In this document: positions 1 through 12,100 of the stretch, in pieces
How the letters are laid out: each line of letters starts with the position of its first letter
Numbering within the stretch: position 1 is the first letter of the stretch
Translations under genes and position numbers: made by a program
Notes under the pieces: generated by a model
The model's database searches: none
Seen by the model: the letters and a program-made list of their open reading frames with translations, nothing else
Told to the model about the DNA's origin: nothing
From: Sebastes aleutianus
Taxonomy: Eukaryota > Chordata > Actinopteri > Perciformes > Sebastidae
Assembly: GCA_916700875.1 (NCBI GenBank)
Contig: CAKAKS010000032.1
Span: 11,344,129-11,408,128, forward strand
DNA length: 64,000 nucleotides
Direction of reading: 5' to 3'

Positions 1-57
1 AGTTCCGCTGGCTCATCCCGCTCTCTGCGCTGCAGGTCCGATTGGGAAACACTGCAG
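1..57 (+). CDS. tiam2: tiam2 exon (C-terminal PH domain), left-truncated
   Basis: Two bases of a split codon are followed by FRWLIPLSALQVRLGNTA and one base of the next codon. The exon ends at a clean donor (GCAG then GTAAGA at 58). This is a beta-strand segment of the C-terminal PH domain conserved in TIAM1 and TIAM2. Confidence 0.92.
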
Positions 58-3000
58 GTAAGAGGCTGGCACACTGCCACATTGTCCCCACTAAATCACT
101 CACAAAGTACATCCACTAAATCTTTTTGTTCTTTCTCCCCCTTCATATTTCCCCACACAAGCCCCTAAACTCATTCTCCTTGCCCCCACACACACCTCTT
201 CTGGCATTTATACTCCTCTCCCTCCCTCCTTATCTCCTTCTGAAACCATAAACCATATTTGGACTGTGTGATTAAAAGCTTCTCTTTTATTTCCTCACTC
301 TCCCAGGAACAGGCACGGAGAGCAGCTGCATCTGGGAGCTGATTCACTCCAGGTCTGAAGTGGAGGGGAGACCGGAGACCGTCTTCCAGCTGTGTAGCAG
401 GTCAGAGATTAAACTTTCAGGTGGAATCAGTGATGATTAATGCTGGTATGCATTCATGGATTCCATAGACTTCTTTTTAAACAGAATTATGGTATTTTTT
501 CAAAGGTCATGGTCATATTTTTGATTATTTTTGCCCATTTCTATTGGCTATGATAACATTGTACTCAACGCAGTACGTGTTGTAAAAAGTTGGAGAACCA
601 CTGATTTAGTACAAGTCTCAGGTCTTTAAGAGCATCTTGCAGAATGCTTAAGGCACGCTGTAATTTTTTAATTTCAAGTTGTACAGAATCTGCAACATAC
701 TGTAATACAGCACTGTGTCATCAGCTTATAGATAGATATGACAGTTTGCCAGGGATGAAATTATATTGTTGATTAAAAACAGGGGGGGAAAAAGAACTGG
801 ACCTAAAATTGAACCCTGTGGAACACCTTTTGTTACTGATACAAACTCAGGATGGTAATTTTCCAATTTAACAGTTTGTTGTCACTCTTATAGGTAGTTC
901 CTGAACCAATTACATGCATTAACATCAAATCCAATATTATGTAGCCTCTGCAAGAGCAGGCAGTGGTCTACAGTATCAAATACTTTGGTGCATTCCTGCT
1001 GCTGTTGTTTTAACAGTAAAACTGTCTACATGGGGGTGGTAGTGAGAGTGAAGCCTGTGACCCAATTGGTAATTCTCATTACACACTGTGAAATTGGGAT
1101 CACTTCTAATGAATTACATCACACATTTCACCGGGGACACAATGGGACTCTCTCACAAATCCACTTAATCTATATTTAGCTGCTGAAATCAAATTAACAT
1201 ACCTTGTGCTCATGTTACTATGCCGTGTCCTCCTCAGTGTGCCAGAGAACAAGGTCAACATCATCAAGGTGGTCCGCTCCATCGTCAGGGAGAACGGGAG
1301 GAGGAACACGAAGACCGAGGGAACGCTGGAGAGGAACTGTAAGGAGCGACTTGTCCCGCTGCGCGGCACTCTGCCCGCCTCTGCCAGGATAGGTGAGCGT
1401 TCACAAGCATTCTTCTCAAAAATAGTTCTGTTGTGCAGGAGATCTTTCATTCAATTATAGATCTATGACCAAAACTTGAAAATTGTTTTGAGTACCAGGC
1501 ACTGCCTCCTAGGGCTGCACGATTATGGCCAAAAAGGTAATCACGATTATTTTGATCAATATTGAGATCACTATTATTATCATGATTATTCATTGATTCT
1601 ATTCATCTAAATGTTATCCTTTTACTTTGTTATTGTCATCTATAGTGGTTATTTACAAAAAAGAAAACCACAATATTCAAATGATTAAGATATAAATTAT
1701 TTTATTTGAATTTAAATATTTGCTTTATTAAAAAAAAAGTAGTTCGTAGTTCTAATTATATAGTTATTAGAGCAATTGTTAGTTGGAAACAGGTAATATT
1801 TCTCTCATCTATTTTATATTGCTGTGAAAAGACCTCCTTCAAATAACTGTATTTATTTGTTTCTCGCCAAAGACTACATTTTACAAGACTACATTTGAAC
1901 GCATCATGATAGGGTTATAATTTACCATCGCCAAATACTTATTTTGACTGAGTAGAGCTTAAACGCACCATAATGTGCTCCTCTGATTAAGTTGGTGGTT
2001 CCAAATGTTTTTAAGGTTGTTCCACTACGGCTTATTTTGGACTTGCAGTTGTTACAAATTGCAGCTTTATGTCTTCACTCAGTTAAGGAACTTCCACACC
2101 GACAACATGTTGTGTGTGTGACGTTAATGACTGCCGCTGTGTGCCGATGTAAAACCATCTTATGGTGGCTGCACATGTGTGTCTGACCGGAAAAAAACTT
2201 GGATATATGAATATGAGACCGCTAAAAACCGTCCGGCTTCGGATTGACGGTGCATCTCTAACTGTTAGTTTAGGAAGTGCTTGATTTATGCAGCAGAGTT
2301 TTCTATGAGCGGAGCATTTTAAACGTCAACATCACAGCTGATCATATTCATTTAATTGTGGGAAGCCAAAATCGTGACCGCGATTAATTGTGCAGCCCTA
2401 CTCCCTCCTGGAAAGTTTTCCTATAGAAACAAGTCCACATAGGGCAGAGGATCAACTGTGTAATGCGAAGTATGCATGTACTTTAGAGATGATGGTATCT
2501 CACTTTGTAGGTCATGAAATGCTAGAGGGGCTGAGGGTGGAAGTGTTTTGCTCAGATAAAAGTGCCATTTCTGACTTGGATCTCCACATTGGTTACTAGG
2601 TTCCACCAGGCGTTCCTGGTTGTGTAAGCAGCCATTTGGAGACCTCTCCGCCCAGGCTGGGAATCCCAAGCTAGGGCCGGACTCGGACGAGGGGAGCCTG
2701 AGCAGTGGAACCTACAGTTCGTCTGGGGCTCCTCCACCTCACACCTCCTCGGAGTCGCATATCCTCCCGATTCAGCTGACAAACTTGAAACCCCGCTCCA
2801 CCTCCTCTGTGAAAGAGTCTGATATTTTAAGTGATGAGGACGATGACGGCTTTGGCGAGGGGGGAACAAGGAGGGACAGCGGAGACAGCAGTTCCCCAAC
2901 TAGCGCCATTGAGGATCAGTTCCTCCAACTTAAACTCTCAGAGGACGCTGCGCCGGCTCCCTGTGTTCAACCTGAGGGAATGGGGGACACTCCGGAGACC

Positions 3001-3276
3001 CAACCCAAACTGATGCGAGGACACTTCAATGCTGTTAAGAGGAAAACCAGCAGTTGCAGGAGGAGCCAGGGCGCACTGTTGAACATGAAAGCGCACAGCA
3101 GGTCACTGGACAGCCAGGCAGATGCAGCGTCGTCGTCAGGGGTCGTGGACCTCAACACGTTGCTGGAGAGGGAGTTCAGCGTCCAAAGTCTGACTTCTGT
3201 AGTGAATGAAGACTGTTTCTATGACCCAGCTGAGAGCTGTGCAGCTGACTCTGAGAATGCCACCTCCTCCTCATAG
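1..3276 (+). CDS. tiam2: TIAM-family Rac guanine exchange factor, C-terminal part (tiam2), four exons
   Basis: Partial gene entering from the left edge; coding exons 1-57, 313-400, 1238-1392 and 2600-3276 join in phase. About 324 residues are visible. The first three exons encode the end of the C-terminal PH domain (FRWLIPLSALQVRLGN, then WELIHSRSEVEGRPETVFQL, then NIIKVVRSIVREN and KERLVPLRG). The last exon encodes the family's tail, with DSDEGSLSSGT, the acidic ESDILSDEDDD and the near-terminal REFSVQSLTSVV. TIAM proteins load GTP on Rac through a DH-PH pair, which lies upstream of this window. The exons alone do not cleanly separate TIAM1 from TIAM2. I choose TIAM2 because tfb1m and cldn20 follow it, as in human. 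The gene converges with tfb1m. Confidence 0.93.
313..400 (+). CDS. tiam2: tiam2 exon (C-terminal PH domain)
   Basis: Encodes GTESSCIWELIHSRSEVEGR followed by PETVFQLCS, and ends before GTCAGA. Two acceptor AGs lie six bases apart, at 305-306 and 311-312, and both keep the frame. The downstream one gives the spacing found in other TIAM proteins (NTAGTE) and is preferred. The upstream one would add two residues. Confidence 0.9.
604..992 (-). mobile_element. LINE reverse-transcriptase fragment, antisense in a tiam2 intron
   Basis: Read on the minus strand this shows the order of a jockey/L2/Rex-type reverse transcriptase: VFDTVDHCLLLQRLHNIGFD, ACNWFRNYL, KGVPQGSILGPVLF and ADDTVLYYS. Stops and frame changes interrupt it, so it is a dead fragment. 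It lies antisense in the intron between tiam2 exons 313-400 and 1238-1392. The exact LINE clade cannot be fixed from this length. Confidence 0.85.
1238..1392 (+). CDS. tiam2: tiam2 exon (end of PH domain)
   Basis: The acceptor is CCTCCTCAG and the donor is GTGAGC at 1393. It encodes VPENKVNIIKVVRSIVREN, then a basic linker GRRNTKTEG, then KERLVPLRGTLPASARI. The first base completes a split serine codon, and one base is left over for the last exon. This is the terminal helix of the C-terminal PH domain and the start of the tail. Confidence 0.93.
1510..2400. mobile_element. hAT-like non-autonomous element in a tiam2 intron
   Basis: The two ends are inverted: TAGGGCTGCACGATT at the left and AATTGTGCAGCCCTA at the right. 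They are flanked by 8-bp near-duplicates, CTGCCTCC (1502-1509) and CTCCCTCC (2401-2408), one mismatch apart, as expected for hAT target-site duplications. The interior is AT-rich and has no recognisable transposase. Confidence 0.85.
2600..3276 (+). CDS. tiam2: tiam2 last coding exon
   Basis: The acceptor is TTACTAG at 2593-2599, the nearby AG whose phase fits the preceding exon best. The exon encodes 224 residues after the split codon and ends with TAG at 3274-3276. It is low-complexity and serine/acid rich, carrying DSDEGSLSSGTYSSSGAP, VKESDILSDEDDD, QPKLMRGHF, VKRKTSSCRRSQG, VDLNTLLEREFSVQSLTSVV and NEDCFYDPAE, all matching the TIAM tail. The first roughly 15 codons are the least certain part. 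Confidence 0.92.
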
Positions 3277-4543
3277 GGGACTGGCTGGACAGAGCAGAAC
3301 TATACTGTACAAGGGCCACCAGTTAATGGTCTTAAAGGTAAAAGACTGACCAAAGCCCCTTGTCATAGGAGGGGAATCACCTGTGGCTCACTGCAGGCTC
3401 TACCAGTGTGGCTGTGAAGCTGTGCCTCAACTCTGAAGTCTGTTTAGTAAGCCACACACCTGCCTGCTAAAAGTTAGGTGTCAATTATCTGTTCTGATGA
3501 AAGCCTATTGGCTGACAGACTCCTCCTAGAGAGGTGCAGCGAGGTGATTTCTGTCCCAGTGATAATAACTGCAATGAATCTGCCAAGCACTGATGCGTTC
3601 CCGCAATTTCCTCAGCTCTCTGGGCTTTGCCTCCTCCCAAGAAACTGTCTGAGTGCTGTATTCTATCCTATTTTCCCCTGCAGCTCATGCTGATTGACAG
3701 TTTTTATTTGATTTTTGACCTTTTTTCTATGAAGAATGGGGAGAATGTCCTCCGTCTGCCAGTCCCAAAAGTTAAAAGTTCAGCCATGGGATAAGAAGAT
3801 GAAATAAGTTTCTGGAAGCAGCCACACTGGTGCGAGGTCATGGGTTGGTAAAGTATTCATTTGTATTTGGTGTCACAGAACCAAACACTGTAGGTCACCG
3901 CTTATTACAAATAGCAAAGGCAAAGGAGGCACTGAGTGAAGGCTATCACAGACTAAGTAGACCCACCCAAAGAGCTGTGGCGGTCATGTCAGACCTCCTG
4001 AAAAAAGATGACGTTGGCCTAAACAAACAGGAAGGACACCGACTTTTGCAACCAAGCCTTTTTGCTGTATTTTGTGCACTAAAGTACAATGTTTGCCTAT
4101 ATATTTGAAATATTTTTTATCTGTACAGGTTCTAATGTTATTAATGCTGTTTTTATTTATTAATAGGTTTGACTATGTATATCTTAGCAAACTAACTTTT
4201 TGAGTGAAGGCTTGAACCGTTGGCTAAATATTTGGTCCGTTAGTAAATACAAAAGATACAATACCGCTTGACATTTTTTCCCACTCCATTTTAAATGTAG
4301 CCTACTGGATTTTGGTGTCTTTCCCCTTAAGATTGTAATTTCCAGTGTATGCATTAGAATGTAGAAGTGTTTTTGAGATCTGGCTGATTAATTGAATGAT
4401 TTAAACTGCAATAATGTTTAAAACTCAACGTTTCTTTTTATGTTTGTGTCCTTTATATATAATCTTTTCTATCTTTGAAACATTTATGTATTCTTTTATA
4501 CATACTTGACACTGTACAGGGAAGACACAAGGCAGGAATTAGC

Positions 4544-4549
4544 AATAAA
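4544..4549 (+). terminator. tiam2: Candidate polyadenylation signal, tiam2 (proximal)
   Basis: AATAAA about 1.27 kb downstream of the stop codon. Confidence 0.5.
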
Positions 4550-4732
4550 TGCAGCTGATATTTTTGTAAAACCTTTTTGTTTGCCATAGCGTAAAGTACA
4601 TGTTGAGGTACTATAAAAAACAAAGGCAAACCACTACTACATTCTTTACCTTCTCAGCTCAACTTTACCATGCCTTTTAATGCTAGCATACCAATGAATG
4701 TGAATGCCCCATTGCTATGGAATTGTTTTATA

Positions 4733-4738
4733 AATAAA
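4733..4738 (+). terminator. tiam2: Candidate polyadenylation signal, tiam2 (distal)
   Basis: AATAAA followed by a T-rich stretch about 1.46 kb after the stop codon; probably the main site. Confidence 0.55.
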
Positions 4739-5059
4739 AGTTTTATCTGTGAATGACGCCTGGAGAACAATGCTTTCAACTTGCCTTCAAAGTCTGCCAG
4801 TTCAATTTGTATGGTTCTTTAAGTTCTACTGACAGGTAAAGCAGTGCTGGGAAGTAAGTGTCTTATCTGAGGCCCGGTCCCTAGGCTTGAATTGCCACCA
4901 GTCCCTGATTAGCTGTCAAAAGAAATGCAGGTATTGGAAGAAAACGTATATCCTCAATAGAATAATAATAATCATCTGACAGAAGTGGGGCACAGTTACA
5001 TGAAGAAAGAGCTTTACTACACTGCTTGAATTTTAAACACGGACATGTGACTATTTTTA

Positions 5060-5715
5060 TGAAATACTATGACTTTTTTTTCCGACATACTATGCAATGA
5101 CTTTTGTCATACCATACTATGACTTTTTTCAACAAGCTATATGAGTTTTTTATACTATAACTTCTTTCGACATACTATACTATGACTTTTTTTTACTCTT
5201 TGTTTTGTCACTATGACTTTTTTCTGACATTTTAGATGACTTTTTTTTTACTTTTTTTTCAACATACTATGACTTTTCGACACACTGTACTATGACTGTT
5301 TTTTCGACATGCAATCCCATGACTTTTTTTACTCTTTTCGACATACTATACTCTATTATTTTGGACATTATAATAATAAATTCGACTAATAAAGCGCTTT
5401 CCAGGAACTCAAAGACGCTAACTATACTATACCATGACCTTTTTTTCGACATACTATTCTATGGCTTTTTTTCCGAAGTATTAGATAATGAATTTTTTTT
5501 TAACTTTTTTTTCGATATACTTTACTATGACTTTTTTTTACTCTTTTTTCGACATACTATACTATGACTTTTTTTCGACATACTATATCTGCACACTCTT
5601 TGATTTTTCCAACACCGACATACTATACTATGACTTTTTTTTGCCTTTTTTCGACATACTACACCATGATTTTTTTTTTTACCCTTTTTGCGACATACTA
5701 TACCATGACTTTTGA
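5060..5715 (+). repeat. Minisatellite array, CATACTATACTATGAC plus T-run
   Basis: Degenerate tandem units of about 25-35 bases. Each contains CATACTATACTATGAC followed by a run of 6-10 T and often TTCGA. Copies differ by small deletions in the T-run. Short open frames here on both strands are by-products of the repeat. Confidence 0.9.
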
Positions 5716-5914
5716 TTACTTTTACTCCAATGTTTTCGGAGTTTAGAAGCTCCAACTGCAATGACAGCTAGCTAGGGCCTTCTGGGGTCGCTACCAGCCA
5801 GCCGGCCAGTCACTCTCGTAGACCCCCGCTATGAGCTGGCTGGAGCTCTCTCAAGAGACCGTCTTTTAGATGAAAGGCTTTTATTTCCCTGTTGACGAAT
5901 GATTTGTTTGACTA

Positions 5915-6185
5915 TTTTTAACATTACTCTAATATTCGTAGGTTATCCTTCCACTGTTTTGTTGCTGCAACTGAAAAAGCAGTTTGAGTAAATTTCGTCG
6001 AGCAAGGTTTTATATTTACAGTCTCCCTTCGTTGATGATCCTGTTTGTCTCACTTCACCATGAGCTGTTAGAATAATTTGTTTAAGGTGTGGGGGAGCTA
6101 AACCATGCAGTAACTTATAAAGTAAACAAATATTGTCATAAACAAAAAAAAATAAAAAATCCAAGCTCAATACATTTTATTTTTC
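5915..6185 (-). mobile_element. LINE C-terminal coding remnant between the two minisatellite arrays
   Basis: On the minus strand, NICLLYKLLHGLAPPHLKQI, then SSTKGDCKYKT and, after a frameshift, FSVAATKQWKDN resemble the C-terminal end of jockey/L2/Rex LINE polyproteins (LHGLAPPYL ... STRGD ... WNSLP). It is frameshifted and truncated, so it is a relic. Confidence 0.65.
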
Positions 6186-6385
6186 AATAAAATTGCAATA
6201 GTGGTACGAGTTCCGTTTTTTTGTCCAGTGCTTTAAAAGCTTGTTTAAAGACTAAAGCTTGGCCTAGCATACAGCAAAATAAAATGGCTTTAACAGTTTA
6301 ATACCGCATACTACTGAGGAATGCAGTATGTACTGTATACTACATACTGTGTTCCAGAGTATTATGTAGTAGGGTTTTCGAATAT

Positions 6386-6840
6386 AGCCTATGACCTTTT
6401 TCGACATACTATACTATGAGTTATATTACTTTTTTAGACATACTATAGCCTACCATGACTTTTTATTACTTTTTTAGACATACTATACTATAACTTTTCG
6501 AGTCATATAAAAGTCATGTATGAAAAAGTCATAGTATAGTATGTCATAAAATAAGTAATGAAAAAGTCATAGTATATGTCATAAAAATGTCTTAAAGAAA
6601 GTCATAGTTTAATATATCTTGAACAATGTCATAATATAGTAGGTCATGAAAAGTTAAAAAACAATCATAGTATATCATGTTATAAAAAAAAGTCATTAAA
6701 AGTGTCATAGTATAGTATTTCATAAAAAATGCCATTAAAAATGTCAGTATAGTGTCACAAAAAAAGTCATAGTATAGTATGTCATAAAAAAATGTCATAG
6801 TATAGCATGTCATAAAAAAAAAAACTTAGTGTAGTGTCAT
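6386..6840. repeat. Second minisatellite array with an orientation switch
   Basis: From 6386 to about 6496 the units read as in the first array (CATACTATACTATGAC). From about 6500 to 6840 they read as the reverse complement (GTCATAGTATAGTATGTC followed by A-runs). The two orientations meet near 6490-6510, so the locus can fold back on itself and on the array at 5.06-5.7 kb. Confidence 0.88.
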
Positions 6841-8598
6841 CTAAAAGTCAGTACATTTTTTAATAACTGCAAAATGTCACAAAGTCTAATTCAAGTATTA
6901 ACTAAATTTTGACCGATGTGTAGTGACTGCGGTTTGCCTTTGTACGCGGAATACTGTATTTTTTCCCATTTTTTGAAACTGCAGTATGTCATGTAAACCT
7001 ACTCACATTACAGAAACTGGACCAGGACTGGACTCGGTGTCACCCTCTCTTGGTTCTCCCTTTAAGTTATGTACAGCAGGCAGCTGAAGTGTTAGTTATA
7101 TGTTTAAAAAATGATAGTAGCTCTGAAAGGTATTATACAGACCAAACAAACCTAATCTCAGCGTGGCATAAATATATCTCTACTAGCTACTGCGCAGGTG
7201 TATCTCATCAGTGGCTAATTACCTTCCTTTTGCCCGTGACGTCATTCTTCTCCCTCCAATCGCTTCCCACACATCCTGTTACCTTCCAAAATAAAAGCTT
7301 ATCATATGGTTCCTTCAAATGAAACTCGTGAATATGCTTGGCGTACAAGTGGTTAAGTCATGAAGAACACCGCTGCTAAGCAAAGGCAGTATGTGCAATA
7401 TTAATGTTACTGTCAGCATCTAGAAGCCACAGAGGAAAACAATTTACCAAGCTAGCAAATGGGTAACATAATGCAGTAAATGCAAATGCATAATGACAGA
7501 GGAAAAAGACGAGGTCGTAGGAAATATCAACATTTTCCTCAAACATATTATAAAATTACGATGAAAAACAATATACAACTAAATACAATTTATTAACTTA
7601 TTATGCACCAAAAAATGAACTTCCATGGCCTCCAGCATTTCTGACAACGTCAACAAACACGTCAGAAGTCGTGAACTCGGAGCTTTTAGAAACTTTCCAC
7701 TTACGAGGTCGTGAATACCACAAAAGGAGGGCGTTCGTATGGACTCTTCTCGCGAACACAGTAAACACGACCACCATTTGAAGGCACCAATAACACAAAA
7801 CCACCTTGTGTTTCTTTAGGGTCACAGAGCTACAGTATCTTGATAACACACAGCATCACGGCTGCCAACATGGCAATCCTGCATTCTTATCTGTCATGTA
7901 GATGTGATGAAATCCTGATTGTGGTTGGAGATTAGCACCACCAATCATCAAAACTGAGTGAATTCTCCCTCTGGCAAGTCAACCTTAGCCTGCCATCTGC
8001 CACACTGGCAGGCAACAGCCCTGCCATGTTCTGTCGGTGATAATCAGTTCTAGCTTTCAAAGAGGAAATATTTAAAACTTGGAACAACACTTTTATTGAC
8101 ATAAAACCTTAAATAACAACACTGTGGTCGGATCTATTTAACATACAGGTCATAAATGCTGTATTCTGCGCAAGAAATGTAACAAATGTGCATGACATCA
8201 GTGCCTCCGCTGTCATTTATGATGTAATTTGAAAAGGAAATTGGTTAGATTTGATTAATTAGGATCAATTGCAGATTGTGTTTTTGAACAGTGGATTCTT
8301 TTCCTTTAATACAACCAACAGTCTTTCTGGAGGTGACAAATTTACACCACTTTCCTCCTCCCTTTAAGCTCCAGTCTCCCAAGTGACGAAACAATACAGT
8401 ACTTAGAAAAAGGGAAAAAATGGCCTGGATATGGTGCTGCCATGTTGTTCCCATTTTCTAAATCACCCTGAAAACACTTTGACGGTTCTCTCAGGTCCCA
8501 CAGGACAAAGTGTTATGTGAGTTGGATCTGAAGTAAGAATTGGGACATAAAGAGATACTCACTCTTAAAGAGCTACTGTGGGTAACTAGCACGCTTTC
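6841..8598. other. Intergenic spacer between tiam2 and tfb1m
   Basis: No coding exon or structured element is recognised. The stretch separates the convergent 3' ends of tiam2 and tfb1m. Confidence 0.5.
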
Positions 8599-8604
8599 TT
8601 TATT
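8599..8604 (-). terminator. tfb1m: Candidate polyadenylation signal, tfb1m
   Basis: TTTATT on the + strand, which is AATAAA on the transcribed strand, 286 bases past the tfb1m stop. It is the first such hexamer I noticed after the stop. Confidence 0.4.
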
Positions 8605-8889
8605 CTCCCAAATACACATGACTCTGCTTGGAGTTGTCCCATCCTGGAGCATGTTCTTGGAGCTGATCCAACCCACCCAGGATCTTTATGTGCCTTGTAG
8701 TTCTTGTCTCTGTCCCAGGAATTCATGTGTACCGAGTTACCTATTGCTCCCTGGGTGCAGGGAAAAAACGTTTTAAAAATGCATGCATATGCCAGGTGGA
8801 AATGTCAAGGCTAAGAGCAGTCTGTTGTCTCCCTGTGCTAACAGAGGCTATTAATGGGCTTCTCTTGGTTTCCATGCTTTTTTTTTTAC

Positions 8890-9169
8890 TTAGCAGGATT
8901 GTTGAGGATTTGGTGGTGTGCCGGTTGGCTTGTCCATAAATGTGTCCATTGATTTGTGTCCTCGCTTGGCAAGGTGCTTCAGTCTGAGCTCCTCTCTGAA
9001 CTCATAGCTTAGGAGACTGGGTTCTTGGGTGCAGAAATGAGCATAGGCATCCGCTAAAGCCCTGAACTGGGGTATGGTGAGTTCTGTGGGGCGTAGAATG
9101 GGGTCCACGTCAGCCTTCTGCAGCATCTCCTGTGTCAGCTCAACACGACACGCCTCAGGGAACAACTTT
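8890..9169 (-). CDS. tfb1m: tfb1m exon 7 (C-terminus)
   Basis: The acceptor is a C-run followed by CAG (AG at 9171-9170). One base completes a split codon, then KLFPEACRVELTQEMLQKAD, DPILRPTELTIPQFRALADAY and YEFREELRLK, aligning with the human end (LFPE ... ADIDPTLRP ... FREELKRR). The tail after REELRLK is fish-type and not conserved. The stop is TAA at 8892-8890. Confidence 0.95.
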
Positions 9170-12100
9170 CTGGGGGGGGTGTAAAAACATGAAGAAATAA
9201 ATGGTACAGATTCCTACGCTCAGGTCACTTTGATATCTTAACGATCATGCAAGTTTAATGGCCTTATAAAGTTCAAACAGAAAGAAATTATCCCTCAGCG
9301 ATTATTTCAAATCTGTGAAGTTAATTGAAATCACACAAAAGGCTAGAGCTGCTCATGAATTGTTAATTTGTTCCACTGCCACGCTCCATAGTCAAGGGAT
9401 GTAGATTCTGACGCCTAAACTCACACGGACACAAAGTTCTCCAACATTAAGAAGGCAGCTATAATTTAAATGTCCAACCTTCATTTATTTTTCTGGCTCT
9501 TACCCTGAAAAAGCTCCCCTGAATATTCAATATAGAGAGGTAGCCATTTATTTTTAAAGACATTTCCCTGCCTAAGATGTTCCTTCTGTGTTCTTTCTCT
9601 GCAGGTTGGTGAGTAATAGCTAATTCCACACACTCCGCAGCAGTACAGATGCCTTTTAGGCGCTTCAGTGCTGGTGCCTCCTCTCCAATTTGGTGTCGCT
9701 GCCGCCAACCCACTGTAGTTACATAAAATATGCCTCGTCTTCGTATGCCACCTCAATGACTCATAATTGCTGCTCTCTTTCGCACAACCAGTGTTCTTTT
9801 GCTATCTGGGCCTACATACACTTTCCTAACAGGCACGGGGGCGACGGGCAGCGTGCACATGCATGTGGGCGTGTGGGTTTGTCGCTAGTGGGTTTTCAAC
9901 AGAGCTCTAGAATGTGTGCTCCGCTGTTCAGACTTTGGTTACAGAAAGCCTCAAAAGTAGTGGTGTGTGTGTGTGATGAAGAAAAGCAAATCAAAAGCCA
10001 TTCTAATTAATGATGAGATGAAGACGGAGCTGTCAGAAAACAGGGAATGAAAAATGTAGAGAGAGAATGAGAGATGAGGATGAGACAAGATTAAAAAGTA
10101 AAAAAGGGAGAGAGGACAGAGAGAGTAGAGCTACATCAAGTTGTATAACTGGGCTTACTCCACTCCTTTATGACAGTGCTTCCTGCGGAACTGGAAAACG
10201 TTCCTGACGACTTTCTCCACCAGCTTGAAGGGTTGCTGGATCTGGGGCTGAACCAGAGGCGTGAAGTGAACTACTCCCACGTCCACCTACACACACACAC
10301 ACAGACAGAAAGAAAGAGCAAGAGTACACCTGAAAACTAGATTTCAAAGATTGTGCTCATGGGAATGAAGAGAGTGGCAAGAAATAGCAGGTAGGTGTGA
10401 GGAGGAGAGAGGAGAATGCAAAGTGTGGTGAAAAAATTGCTGGAGAGAAAGGTTGCCTGAGAAATGGCAAGGGAGATACAATGCTGGACAAAGAGAGAGG
10501 GAGAGGTGGAGGGATCAATACACTGGGATGAAAGAAAAGGGGAAAGGCAGAAAATAAGGTGACGCAGCATGGCTGGCTGGCGAGCCGGTTCCAGTTGCCA
10601 CAGTAACACCTGTGCGATGGACCATGGAAACTGAGCCTCTCTCTTTCTTCCCTGTCTCTCCTCGTGTCGCTGCATCACCACTGAGTTTCTCAATACCTGG
10701 GAGCCTGACTCACTGTAGCACTCTTCTCTTCATCCCACTGTCTGGGTCTATCTGGCTCTACCATTTCCACTAAGGGTGAAACCAATGGAGCCTGAACATA
10801 TAACGATCCAGTGATGGGTACGCTAGGCAGCCACAGAGCTCGTTTTCCTGCTTTATGGGAGTCAGTGGGCACAGGTACTAGGACTATTCTCGTTTACCTG
10901 ATTTCAACTCCTTATGAAAGTCATGGTAAAACTACTACTACTACTACTACTACTACTATGTGTCTATTGACCAAGTCCAGGAGATAAAACTCCTTGGAAT
11001 TATCTTGGATAGTAAATTATCATGGACAAAACACATAAATAAGATAGTTGCTAAGATGGGAAATGGCATTTCTGTTATTAAAAGACAAAACTCAGCTAAA
11101 CAGGCTTTAATATTGTCCAATCTTGACTATTTGCCCAGCAGTATGGTCTAATGCTACAATGGAGAAGATACAAAAATTACAAATGGTACAAAACAGAGCA
11201 GCCCGTACAGTGCTGTTGTGGATACAGAACAAATGTTGTTGCAATGCGTAACTGTTTAGCTTGGTTACTTGGTCAAGGACAGATTACTCTTATCCATTAC
11301 TTGTATTTACCAGAAATATTTCTGTTAGAAAAATGCCACATATTTTGTTTAAGAATTTATCCTTCAGTTTAGATAGACTTGACTATTCTATCAGACCTGC
11401 TATCGAAGGAAAGGTTCAGATTACCAAAATCAAGGACAAATGCAATCAAATGAACAGTCATGTACCGAGCGATGCATGAATGGAATTTGCTACGAACACA
11501 TATCACACAAGAAAACAGTCAAATTGAATTCAACATTTTAGTAAAACAGCATCTTTTAATCGGAGACGCTGGAAAAAAATTTAGACTCTAGTTTGGCTGA
11601 GTTTTGAACAAATTGTGTGTCTATAATATACTGTGAGTTGGATTATGTTGACTGGTCTGGTGGATGTGGAGGGGCTGTCTGAGTCAATGGACCAGGAATT
11701 CTGGAGTGAAAAGGACTATTTTTCACGTAGGCTACTTACTTCTTGTAGGATGTATGATTTGCAATAACAGCGGGACAATGGAGTATAACAGACTACTTCA
11801 AATTATTCTGATTATCTGATTGTCAGGAGCTTGTCTTGTCTGAGTCTTTGTTTCAGTCTTGTGCTGTTTTATTCTGTAATGTTATGTAATTATGTGTGTG
11901 TGTTTTCTTTTGTATTGTCTTGTCCTGTTTATTCTTGCAATGTCACATAGTAAGTGTGTTTGTGGACCCCAGGAAGAATAGCTGCTGCAATGCTGTAGCT
12001 AATGGGCATCTTAATAAACTAAACTAAACTAAACTCCTCGGCTGTCTTTCCACATATCCCCCGGCAACTACTGATGTACCCACTGGGGTCCAAGTTCCTC

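Larger units (their letters stand above)
3277..4760 (+). other. tiam2: tiam2 3' untranslated region
   Basis: Non-coding sequence follows the stop and becomes AT-rich. AATAAA hexamers at 4544-4549 and 4733-4738 are the likely cleavage signals, giving a 3' UTR of about 1.3-1.5 kb. No gene is seen in the stretch. Confidence 0.7.

Noticed and set aside
5292..5761. Several phenylalanine-rich open frames on both strands
   Set aside because: Products of the T-run minisatellite.
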